Source: Eubacterium sp. AF36-5BH (lineage in GTDB: Bacteria > Bacillota > Clostridia > Lachnospirales > Lachnospiraceae). Taken from it: 64,000 nt of DNA. The notes beneath the pieces were generated by a model that had not been told where the DNA came from, did not search any database, and was given only the letters and a program-made list of their open reading frames with translations. Positions 25,138-33,946 of the stretch are shown here, piece by piece. How positions within the stretch are numbered: the first letter of the stretch is position 1; each line of letters opens with the position of its first letter. The stretch spans positions 203,541-267,540 of the forward strand of contig NZ_QTVG01000006.1 of the NCBI RefSeq assembly GCF_003460505.1, written 5' to 3'. Made by a program: the position numbers and the translations under genes.

Positions 25138-26826
25138 ATGAAAAAATTAGGCCGTAAAGCATTAGCTTTATCACTAACAGTTGTTATGGGAACATCAATG
25201 TTATTAACAGGATGTGGCTCAGGTAGCTCAGATGGAAAGGACGGAAGTGTTGATAGTCCAAAAGATTTAGGAGTTACAACAGGATTGAATGCTGATACAA
25301 AGGGCGACATTTCAATTATGGTATGGTCAGGTGATGGAAAGTATTACGAAGATATCGGAAACCCTGACAGCACAGCTGGTAAGAAATTATCAGATGCAAA
25401 GAACATTACAGCAAGTAACGTTGCACAGGTATATGCAGTAGCTCAGAAGTTCCATGAAGCATATCCTAACATTAAGATTAATCTTTGGTCAAAGAGCGGT
25501 GACCCAGATCAGTACAATACAGCAACTTGGGAAGAAGAAATGGAAAACTTCAAGGCTAAGTATGGTAAGTACCCTGATATTTGGGCTTCAACAGATGTTA
25601 CATCAGATGTTAAGAAAGGTTTAGTTGCTGACTTATCAGTTTACAAAGATGATGAAACATATAAGTCATACAATAAATCTCTTATGGATAAGTTAAACTA
25701 TTATGGATTCCAGGCTGGTATTCCATCATACACAATCCCTTGGGGTGTTTGGGTTAACAAGTCTTTAGCAGAAGATAACAACATTAGCGTTCCAGATCCA
25801 GATTGGACAATTGATGAATTTACAAGATTTGTCACAAAGGCTGATGATAAGACATTCTGGGGAATTAAAGCAATTCCTGGAACAATCATCAACATTGGAA
25901 CAGAAGCAATTGCAAGAAACATTACTAAGGAAAACAAAGTTGATTTAAATAATGAAGAAGTTAAATCATTATTAAGTTACATTCCTAAGTGGTCAGACCA
26001 CACAATCGATTCTGCAGAAGGTTCAGGTGCCTTAACTAAGGAAATCGTTCAGGAAAGCAAGGCTTATACATGGTACTACTTCACAAACAACAGAACATTA
26101 GTTAACACAACAGATCCTTGGTTCTTAACAGCAGGCGCTGATAAATCAGCAAAGGACAGCGATGCATACATCGACGCTGCTGATTGGGATTATTATCCAT
26201 TCCCATCAACTAAGTATACAGAAAACAGCGTTAAGATCGTTATGGATCCAATGTGTATACATAACTACGCACAGGATGATGGAAACACAGAATGGAGCAA
26301 GGCAGAAACACAGAAGAGAGATGTAGCTTACACATTCGCATCATTCTGGACAGCTTCAACAGTAGCAAAGAAAGCAATTTATGCTCAGAAGTTCTCTGAA
26401 AACGGAGAAATGAAACTTGCAGCTGGAGATTCTTTCCCAGTTGTAACAGGCAAGGCTTATGATGAACAGATGAAATTATGGAACAGCATCGATGCTCATA
26501 AACTTTACAAAGACAAAGCAGGATTCCAGGAAGTTCTTAAGATTTGGAAAGAAGGCAAGAACACAGTTGTTGACTATGGCGATGCATGTGAAAAGTGCTG
26601 GACTAAGTCAGTTACTGAAAACGGAGAAAAGAAAGATACATTATATGAATGGAATCATAATGGTGATGAACAGGTAGTTGGAGCATGGCCTGGAGATAAG
26701 GATTGGGCTGATAATGTTAAGGCTAAACTTTCAGATTGGAATTCAACAATTAACAAACGTATTGATAAAGCTCAGACACAGCTTAAAGATGCTTTAAAGA
26801 AATACTATAATATTGAGGCTAAATAG
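25138..26826 (+). CDS. Sugar ABC transporter solute-binding lipoprotein
   Basis: An extracellular solute-binding protein of family 1, 562 residues. The lipobox is LLTGC with Cys at about residue 23, followed by a Gly/Ser-rich tether. The mature domain has the usual order: a GDISIMVWSGDG strand, PNIKINLWS, the WASTDVTSDVKKGLVADLS segment, and a hinge region FWGIKAIPGTIINIGTEA. It begins the transporter run and sits behind its own promoter and GGAGGAG site. A hairpin after it should raise its level over the permeases. Given GH16, GH161, GH94 and GH17 nearby, beta-1,3-gluco-oligosaccharides are the likely ligand; this is context, not a residue-level call. Confidence 0.88.
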   Translation: MKKLGRKALALSLTVVMGTSMLLTGCGSGSSDGKDGSVDSPKDLGVTTGLNADTKGDISIMVWSGDGKYYEDIGNPDSTAGKKLSDAKNITASNVAQVYAVAQKFHEAYPNIKINLWSKSGDPDQYNTATWEEEMENFKAKYGKYPDIWASTDVTSDVKKGLVADLSVYKDDETYKSYNKSLMDKLNYYGFQAGIPSYTIPWGVWVNKSLAEDNNISVPDPDWTIDEFTRFVTKADDKTFWGIKAIPGTIINIGTEAIARNITKENKVDLNNEEVKSLLSYIPKWSDHTIDSAEGSGALTKEIVQESKAYTWYYFTNNRTLVNTTDPWFLTAGADKSAKDSDAYIDAADWDYYPFPSTKYTENSVKIVMDPMCIHNYAQDDGNTEWSKAETQKRDVAYTFASFWTASTVAKKAIYAQKFSENGEMKLAAGDSFPVVTGKAYDEQMKLWNSIDAHKLYKDKAGFQEVLKIWKEGKNTVVDYGDACEKCWTKSVTENGEKKDTLYEWNHNGDEQVVGAWPGDKDWADNVKAKLSDWNSTINKRIDKAQTQLKDALKKYYNIEAK

Positions 26827-26856
26827 TAATTACTAATTAATTATTATAAACATAAG

Positions 26857-26888
26857 AGCGGAACTGCCGTTAAAGTAGTTCCGCTTTT
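26857..26888 (+). terminator. Attenuating hairpin between solute-binding protein and the rest of the operon
   Basis: A perfect 9-bp GC-rich stem AGCGGAACT (26857-26865) with AGTTCCGCT (26877-26885), then TTT. It resembles the processing/attenuation hairpins common after solute-binding-protein genes. Confidence 0.75.
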
Positions 26889-26910
26889 GTGAAAAAGGGA
26901 AAGGACAACA

Positions 26911-29900
26911 ATGAAAAAGAAGATTACTACTATTATAATAGCTATAGTTTGTATCGTTGTTGCTGCACTTGTTTTAACACAATTTGTTTTCAAAACAGAA
27001 ACATCACATATCAAAGATGTAGATAGTAACACTTTTGAAAAAGCATATAATTTACTTTCTACAGCTTATCTAAGCGATGGAGAAGAAGCAGAAGTTTACT
27101 ACACCGATTTCATAAAGAAGAACACAACAATTGGTGAAGGAACTCATGTTGCTAGTTTGAAAGACGGAATTGATGCTAATAAGTTCTATAACAATAAGAA
27201 GAAAGACAGCACTGATGACACAACGCCAAAGGCTGTTACAAACTATAATTCAACAATGACTGAATTGAATTATAATGATAAGGCTGAATATACAGTCAAA
27301 GTAGATAAAGAAGGTTTATATTATTTGAACCTTGATTACATTTCTATTGGCGAATCATTGTCTGATTATACTGTAAAACTTGCAGTAAATGGAAAGCAAC
27401 AGTATTCAGAAATGAACACTATTGCATTACCAATCATATGGGCAGATGAAGACACAAAAACATATGTAGGTAGTGATAAGAAAAAGAGTTTTCCATTAGA
27501 TAGTTATGGCGATGAAATAGCACCAAGTCAGAATAGAGTTCAGGAATGGACAAATACATATTTATACAATAATACATACGTTTCAAGCTCACCACTTTCA
27601 TTCTATTTTAAAAAGGGTGTTAATAAGATTACAATTGAAAACGTTTCATCAAGTGGTTTGGCAGTTGGTAAGCTTCAGGTAGAAGCTGGCAAAGACAATA
27701 CTAAGTCATATAAGGAATACGCATCAGAACATAGCAATGCAGAATTAGTAAAAGATAGTGCCGATGCATTACAGGTTGATGCAGTATACTATACTAAGAA
27801 AAATTCAACTGATGCAGTATATGGATCAGAAACAAAATCTTCACTTACAAGATTCAACATAGATAAAGAAAAATTGAATACATTACAGTGGAATGCAGCA
27901 GGTATTGAAGTTACATATACTATTAATGTAAAGAAAGCAGGTAACTATAATCTTACTTTCCATTACGATAATGGAAAGAAGGAATTTGATTCTTTTGAGA
28001 CAATTAAGATTGACGGAGAAGTACCTTTTAGCGAACTTTATAACTACGCATTCGCACCAGTTTCATCAGGTTACGCTAATGAAACATTATCAGACAAAGA
28101 TGGTAATGCATATAGCATTTATTTAACAGAAGGTAAGCATACAATTTCTATTAAGCAGGAAAACCAGCCTGTAATGGAAGCTTACAGATATGCATTATTA
28201 CTTCAGCAGCACATTACTGATTTTGAATTGGAAATCAAAAAGATTACAGGTAGTGATGTTGACACACAACGTAACTGGAAGATGACAAAATATATACCGG
28301 AAATTCCAGAATATTTAAAAGCATATAAGACAGTAATTCAGCATATTAGATATATTCTTCAGGATTATTCACCTAATGGAAACTCAAGTGCGGTGCTTAC
28401 ATATTTAGATGAAGCGGAACAGTTCATTAAAGATATGCAGAAATATCCTGATGAAATTGCTTTGCACACAGCTGACTTAACGGGAGCTAATAACTCTATC
28501 TTAGTTTCATTAAGTAATTTCACAACAGAAGTTACAGCAAATGAATTTACTTTAGATAGAATTTATGTAACTGCTGATAAAGGACAGATTGAAAAGCCAA
28601 ATTCATCAGCAGGTAGCTCAATGTGGACATCAATTAGAACATTGGTAAATACATTTACATCTGATAAATATGCTACAGGAGCAAGTCAGGACAGCAAGAC
28701 TTTAACTATTTGGGTAAATAGAGCTATCACTCATGTAGATTTGTTACAGAAAATGGTAGATACAGAGTTTGTTCCTTATTACAAAGAAAAAACAGGAAAA
28801 GACATTAAGGTTAAAGTTTCTACAATGCCTGATGTTGCAAAATTAACATTGGCTATTGCAGCGAAAGAAACACCTGACGTAGCATTAGGACTTATGTCTT
28901 ATGTACCTTTTGATTTGTCAAGTCGTGGTGCTTTATATGATTTAACAAAGTTCGATGATTTCTGGACAGTGGCAAGAAGATTCCCAACAGGATCTTTTGT
29001 ATCATACGTATACAATGAAGGTATGTATGCAATTCCTGAAACAACAGACTTTAACGCTATAGTTTACAGAACCGACATTTTTAACAACTTAGGACTTAAA
29101 GTTCCAAGTACATGGAATGAATTAATAGATATTTTACCAACATTACAGAGATATGGTATGAACTTCTACCATAACATTGCATTAGGTACAACAGGTTACA
29201 AGTGGTTCTACCAGACATCCCCAATGATTTTACAGAATGGTGGAGAATTATATACTCAGGACGAAAACGGACTTGTTACAACAGGTATTGATTCTAAGAA
29301 ATCTGTAAAGGGATTGTCATTGTTAGGTAACTTATTTACAAAGTATTCACTTGAAACATCAGTACAGACCTTCTTTAACTCATTTAGATATTCAACTGAT
29401 CCAATTGGTATTATTGGAATGGAAGATTATACATTGATTAACAATGGAGCAAAAGAATTGCAGGGCAAATGGGCTATCGCTCCATATCTTGGAACAGAAC
29501 AGGAAGATGGTAGCATTGACAGAACATTCGTTGCAAATGGTACAGGTGGAGCAATTTTCAAGACTTCAAATAAGAAAGATGAATCTTGGGAATTCTTAAA
29601 ATGGTGGACAAGCAAAAAAGTTCAGACAGAATATACTTATACATTACGTTCATCTTATGGTAAGACATTCTTCTGGTTATCAGCTAACAAGGCGGCATTA
29701 CAGAATAACCCAATGGATGAAGCTGATAAGAAGGTTATTACTGAACAGCTTGACTATGTAACAGACGTTACAAGAACACCTGGTCAGTACCTATTAGAAA
29801 GAACAATTTCTAATATTTGGACAACAATGGTATTCGACGGAATAGCCGGTCAGGTAGCTGTTGATGAAGCTAAGAATGATGTTAACAAGGAAATCGTACG

Positions 29901-30033
29901 TAAGATGCAGGAACTTGGATATTATGACGAGAACGAAAAAATGGTTAAGAAATTCAAACTTCGTGGATACGATTGGATAAAAGAAAATCAGGATAAAGCG
30001 AAAACTAATCCGGAAGAGGAGGTAAGCAAATAA
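26911..30033 (+). CDS. Large membrane-anchored solute-binding protein with carbohydrate-binding-like domains
   Basis: A 1040-residue extracytoplasmic protein. An N-terminal helix (residues 4-26) has no lipobox and serves as signal or anchor. Residues 110-260 and 315-430 look like two CBM6/35-type beta sandwiches (AEYTVKVDKEGLYYLNLDY and EVTYTINVKKAGNYNLTFHY). From about 595 a family 1 solute-binding domain follows (TLTIWVNRAITHVDLLQKMV, later the DVALGLMSYVPFDLSSRGAL segment and the FVANGTGGAIFKTS hinge). It ends in a short charged tail and overlaps the start of the permease gene by one base. Fusion of binding modules to a transport receptor fits capture of a large polymer or long oligosaccharides. 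Two different receptors in one operon is notable. Confidence 0.8.
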   Translation: MKKKITTIIIAIVCIVVAALVLTQFVFKTETSHIKDVDSNTFEKAYNLLSTAYLSDGEEAEVYYTDFIKKNTTIGEGTHVASLKDGIDANKFYNNKKKDSTDDTTPKAVTNYNSTMTELNYNDKAEYTVKVDKEGLYYLNLDYISIGESLSDYTVKLAVNGKQQYSEMNTIALPIIWADEDTKTYVGSDKKKSFPLDSYGDEIAPSQNRVQEWTNTYLYNNTYVSSSPLSFYFKKGVNKITIENVSSSGLAVGKLQVEAGKDNTKSYKEYASEHSNAELVKDSADALQVDAVYYTKKNSTDAVYGSETKSSLTRFNIDKEKLNTLQWNAAGIEVTYTINVKKAGNYNLTFHYDNGKKEFDSFETIKIDGEVPFSELYNYAFAPVSSGYANETLSDKDGNAYSIYLTEGKHTISIKQENQPVMEAYRYALLLQQHITDFELEIKKITGSDVDTQRNWKMTKYIPEIPEYLKAYKTVIQHIRYILQDYSPNGNSSAVLTYLDEAEQFIKDMQKYPDEIALHTADLTGANNSILVSLSNFTTEVTANEFTLDRIYVTADKGQIEKPNSSAGSSMWTSIRTLVNTFTSDKYATGASQDSKTLTIWVNRAITHVDLLQKMVDTEFVPYYKEKTGKDIKVKVSTMPDVAKLTLAIAAKETPDVALGLMSYVPFDLSSRGALYDLTKFDDFWTVARRFPTGSFVSYVYNEGMYAIPETTDFNAIVYRTDIFNNLGLKVPSTWNELIDILPTLQRYGMNFYHNIALGTTGYKWFYQTSPMILQNGGELYTQDENGLVTTGIDSKKSVKGLSLLGNLFTKYSLETSVQTFFNSFRYSTDPIGIIGMEDYTLINNGAKELQGKWAIAPYLGTEQEDGSIDRTFVANGTGGAIFKTSNKKDESWEFLKWWTSKKVQTEYTYTLRSSYGKTFFWLSANKAALQNNPMDEADKKVITEQLDYVTDVTRTPGQYLLERTISNIWTTMVFDGIAGQVAVDEAKNDVNKEIVRKMQELGYYDENEKMVKKFKLRGYDWIKENQDKAKTNPEEEVSK

Positions 30034-30986
30034 TGAGTAGTGCAGCTGCAGCAGTAGAGAAAACAGCCACAAAGCCAAAAGGCGGTAAAAAATTCTACCA
30101 GACTGAAGGATTTAGATCATTTTTACTTTTACTTCCTTACGGATTGCTATTCTTTACATTTATATTATTGCCAATACTTATAGCTATTGGTTTATCATTT
30201 ACATACTTTGACGTTATTAATATGCCAAAGTTTGCAGGGTTAACAAACTACATTACTCTTTTTACAGGTGATGAAGTTTTCATGAAATACGTTTTACCTA
30301 ACACTGTACTTTACGCTATTGTAGTTGGTATTGGTGGTTATGTATTATCGTTTATTATGGCATGGATTCTTGCTCAGGTTACTCCAAGAGCAAGAACACT
30401 ATATGCTTTAGCAATGTACACACCTTCATTGTCAGGTCAGATTATGATTCAGGTTATCTGGAAAACAATCTTCTCAGGTGACCAAAGTGGTCTTGCTAAC
30501 GCATGGTTACAGAAATTAGGCTTTATAAATCAGCCTATTCAGTGGTTAATATCATCTGACTACTTTATGCAGATTATGATATTCATATCATTATGGTCAT
30601 CAATGGGTATCGGTTTCTTATCCATGTTATCAGGTATTATGAACATAGACCAGGAATTATATGAGGCAGCTTATGTGGATGGTATCAAAAACAGAGCCCA
30701 GGAAATTATTTATATTACAGTCCCATCAATGAAACCACAGATGTTATTCGGTGCGGTTATGTCAATTGTAAACGCATTTAACATGGGCTGGATTGGTGTA
30801 GCGTTGGCAGGTGCAAACCCAACACCTGATTATTCGGGTCAGTTGATAGCCAACCATATTGATGATTACGCGTTCGTTCGATACGAGATGGGTTACGCAG
30901 CTGCAGTATCAGTTGCACTTCTTGCATTGGTATGGGTATGTAGTAAAGTAGCAAACACATTATTTACAGAGAAAGAAGAATATTAG
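30033..30986 (+). CDS. Sugar ABC transporter permease (MalF type), pair 1
   Basis: A 317-residue integral membrane protein with six predicted helices and the EAA loop EAAYVDGIKNRAQEIIYITVPSMKPQ, where the shared ATPase docks. It starts at ATG 30033, sharing one base with the preceding stop, with GAAGAGGAGG upstream. It pairs with the MalG-type permease 17 bases downstream. Confidence 0.93.
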   Translation: MSSAAAAVEKTATKPKGGKKFYQTEGFRSFLLLLPYGLLFFTFILLPILIAIGLSFTYFDVINMPKFAGLTNYITLFTGDEVFMKYVLPNTVLYAIVVGIGGYVLSFIMAWILAQVTPRARTLYALAMYTPSLSGQIMIQVIWKTIFSGDQSGLANAWLQKLGFINQPIQWLISSDYFMQIMIFISLWSSMGIGFLSMLSGIMNIDQELYEAAYVDGIKNRAQEIIYITVPSMKPQMLFGAVMSIVNAFNMGWIGVALAGANPTPDYSGQLIANHIDDYAFVRYEMGYAAAVSVALLALVWVCSKVANTLFTEKEEY

Positions 30987-31002
30987 AAAGGAGGATACAT
31001 AA

Positions 31003-31872
31003 ATGGCAGGTTTTCAGGGGAACAGAATTAATCCAACACGTTTTTCACGTGGTCAGATTAAGTTTCATATAATTGCATTACCATTATCAATATTTATGAT
31101 CCTTCCGGTAATATTTATGATAAATAATGCATTTAAACCTTTGGGAGAATTGTTTAAATTCCCACCAACATTATTTGTACAAAATCCAACATTGGATAAC
31201 TTTAAGAATTTATTGAACTTATCAGGATCAACAGGAATTCCAATGTCCAGATATTTCTTAAATTCATTAATCGTAGCAGTATTAACAGTAGTGCTTGGAA
31301 TTCTCATTACGATTATGGCAGCCTATGTACTTTCAAAGAAGAAGTTCAAAATCAAAGGTGCTTTATGGGAAGTAAACCAGATGGCTCTTATGTTCGTAGC
31401 AACAGCCGTAGCTATTCCAAGATACTTAATTATCGTAAACTTAGGCGTGTACAATACATGGTTTGCACATATCTTACCATTGATTGCGATGCCTGTAAGT
31501 TTATTCTTAGTAAAACAGTTCGTTGATGGTATTCCAGATGCGTTAATTGAAGCAGCGGTAGTAGACGGCGCAGGAGATGTTACTATATTAAGAAAGGTAA
31601 TTATTCCTTTAACAAAACCGGCTCTTGCAACATCTGTGGTTCTTACATTCCAGCAGGTATGGAACAACGTGGAAACATCAAACAACTATATTACAAACGA
31701 AGCATTAAGAACATTAACATACTATTGTAACTCCATTGGTGTAAACAATGCTGTAGCGGCAGCCGGTATGGTAGCTGCATCAAGTTTGATTTTATTCTTG
31801 CCAAACTTGATTATATTCATTTGTATGCAGTCTAAGGTTATGAACACAATGGCAAGTTCAGGTATCAAGTAA
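31003..31872 (+). CDS. Carbohydrate ABC transporter permease (MalG type), pair 1
   Basis: A 289-residue permease with six predicted helices and the EAA loop EAAVVDGAGDVTILRKVIIP. It follows AAAGGAGG. It forms the second half of the channel with the protein from 30033 and is followed ten bases later by the propeller/Yip1 gene. No ATPase gene is in the operon; this family commonly uses one shared MsmK-type ATPase encoded elsewhere. Confidence 0.93.
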   Translation: MAGFQGNRINPTRFSRGQIKFHIIALPLSIFMILPVIFMINNAFKPLGELFKFPPTLFVQNPTLDNFKNLLNLSGSTGIPMSRYFLNSLIVAVLTVVLGILITIMAAYVLSKKKFKIKGALWEVNQMALMFVATAVAIPRYLIIVNLGVYNTWFAHILPLIAMPVSLFLVKQFVDGIPDALIEAAVVDGAGDVTILRKVIIPLTKPALATSVVLTFQQVWNNVETSNNYITNEALRTLTYYCNSIGVNNAVAAAGMVAASSLILFLPNLIIFICMQSKVMNTMASSGIK

Positions 31873-31882
31873 GGAGGCAGAA

Positions 31883-33946
31883 ATGAAAAAAATTATGAAA
31901 AAAAGTTTAGTTCTGTTTCTAGCCTTGGTATTTGTGGTAATGTCAGTGTTACCAGTGGCAGCATCACAGGCAACCAGTTACTCATATACAGAAGATGATC
32001 AGGGAGAATTGGTTAGAACACAGGATGCATATTTGCCTGACAGAACTATAACAAACTTAGAATTATCAGATCCTGAAGATATGGTAATTGATGATAACAA
32101 CATTGCTTACATAGCAGATACAGGAAATCAGAGAATTGTTATTTACGATTTAAACACTGAGAAAATCGTAAGAATCCTAAATGGTAAAACAGTTAACGAT
32201 AAAAGATTCCCTGGATTCAAAAGTCCTAAGGGTGTATTTAGAACAAATGCCGGTGAATTATATGTTGCTGACGTAGGACAGAAAGCGGTATTCAAATTCA
32301 CAAAGGATTTTAAATTCGTAAGAAGTTATTTAAAACCAACAGCAGCTATTTTTGCTGATACAAACTACGAACCAAGTAAGGTTGCAGTAGATAGCGGTAA
32401 CAACATCTACATCGTTTCAGAAGGTGTTTACGCAGGTGTAATTCAGTTGGCAAACACAGGTAAGTTCTTAGGATACTTCACATCAAATAAGTCAAAATTA
32501 ACACCACAGCAGATGTTCTTAAAATTAATTTATACAAAAGAACAGGAGAAAAAATCAGAGCTATTAAATACTCTTCCATCTACATTCTCTAATGTTTTTG
32601 TAGATACAAATGGTGCAGCATATTCAACATGTATGGGTATAGGAAATGACTTACTTAAGAAGCATAGTACAAATGGTACTAACATGCTTGGGAATGTTAA
32701 GACTTCTTCAGCATTAACAGATGTTACTGCAAACAAAGACGGTATTATTTACGCAAGTGATTCACATGGTATGATTTGGGTATATACAAGTCAGGGTGAA
32801 GTAATCTTCCAGTTAGGTGCAGAAGCAGCAGACAAAGATATTTCAGGTTTATTTACATCACTTACAACAATTGCTGTAGATAACAGTGGAAACATCTGGA
32901 CAGCTGATGGTGAAAAAGGATACTTACAGTCATTTACACCAACAGAATATGCAACGACTATTTTCAAGGCTTTAAAAGAATATGAAAATGGTGATTATAA
33001 AGAAGCCCTTACAGATTGGAATTATGTATTAAGACTTAACCAGATGTCAGTTCTTGCTCATAACGGTGTAGCAAAAGCTTACTACAATGATGAAGTTTAT
33101 GACAAAGCAATGGAACATTTTGAAATTGCCGGAAACAGAGACGGTTATTCAAACGCATTCTGGGAAGTAAGAAATAAATCAATCCAGAAGTGGTTAGGAA
33201 CAGTTTTAATTGTTTTAGTTATTCTTATTGCAATTAAGATTGCTATCGGATTCATTGATAAGAATCATGTACTTAAGAAAAAGAAAAGAGCTCTTGGACA
33301 AAAACTTAAGAATACACCTGTTATTGGTGAATTAGGTTATGCGTTCAAGATAACAAAACATCCAATTGACAGATACTATGATATTAGAGTAAACAAGAAC
33401 GGTTCAGTGATAGCTGCAACGATCTTATACATTGTTTTCTTCGGAGTATACATGTTATACCAGACAGGTAAAGGATTTATTTACCAGTATTCAAAAGTAG
33501 AAGACATGGATATGGGAGCGGTTATCGTAGGTTTCTTTGCAATATTAATTTTATTTATTATTTGTAACTATCTTGTAACATCAATTACAGATGGTGATGG
33601 TACATTTAGACAGGTTTACTTAATACCTGCATACGGATTAATACCTGCAATGATATCAATGGTAGCAACAGTTATTATGTCATACGTATTAACATACAAC
33701 GAATCATTTATCTTAACAGTTATTATGATAATTGGTGTATGTTGGAGTATTGCTCTTATATTTGAAGGTCTTTCAACAGTTCATGATTATGACTTTAAAC
33801 ATACAGTAGTAAGTTTGATAATCACAGTAGTATTCATGCTTATTGCAGCAATCGTTGTTTTAGTAGTTATTATCATGTGGGAACAGTTAAAAGATTTCTT
33901 AGTAACAGTAGGAAAGGAGATTATAAGAAATGTTACAGGCAGCTAA
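31883..33946 (+). CDS. Secreted beta-propeller, TPR and Yip1-type membrane protein
   Basis: A 687-residue protein within the transporter operon. A signal peptide ends near VLPVAASQ. Residues about 50-360 form an NHL-type six-blade propeller (repeats such as PEDMVIDDNNIAYIADTGNQ, SPKGVFRTNAGELYVADVGQ). About 365-435 is a TPR pair (ENGDYKEALTDWNYVLRL, then YDKAMEHFEIAG). A helix near 440-460 is followed by a five-helix Yip1-like membrane domain to the end. I know this architecture from sugar operons of Lachnospiraceae and Paenibacillaceae, where its role is not established. The propeller would face outward, perhaps to dock the receptors. It overlaps the next gene by 17 bases. Confidence 0.72.
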   Translation: MKKIMKKSLVLFLALVFVVMSVLPVAASQATSYSYTEDDQGELVRTQDAYLPDRTITNLELSDPEDMVIDDNNIAYIADTGNQRIVIYDLNTEKIVRILNGKTVNDKRFPGFKSPKGVFRTNAGELYVADVGQKAVFKFTKDFKFVRSYLKPTAAIFADTNYEPSKVAVDSGNNIYIVSEGVYAGVIQLANTGKFLGYFTSNKSKLTPQQMFLKLIYTKEQEKKSELLNTLPSTFSNVFVDTNGAAYSTCMGIGNDLLKKHSTNGTNMLGNVKTSSALTDVTANKDGIIYASDSHGMIWVYTSQGEVIFQLGAEAADKDISGLFTSLTTIAVDNSGNIWTADGEKGYLQSFTPTEYATTIFKALKEYENGDYKEALTDWNYVLRLNQMSVLAHNGVAKAYYNDEVYDKAMEHFEIAGNRDGYSNAFWEVRNKSIQKWLGTVLIVLVILIAIKIAIGFIDKNHVLKKKKRALGQKLKNTPVIGELGYAFKITKHPIDRYYDIRVNKNGSVIAATILYIVFFGVYMLYQTGKGFIYQYSKVEDMDMGAVIVGFFAILILFIICNYLVTSITDGDGTFRQVYLIPAYGLIPAMISMVATVIMSYVLTYNESFILTVIMIIGVCWSIALIFEGLSTVHDYDFKHTVVSLIITVVFMLIAAIVVLVVIIMWEQLKDFLVTVGKEIIRNVTGS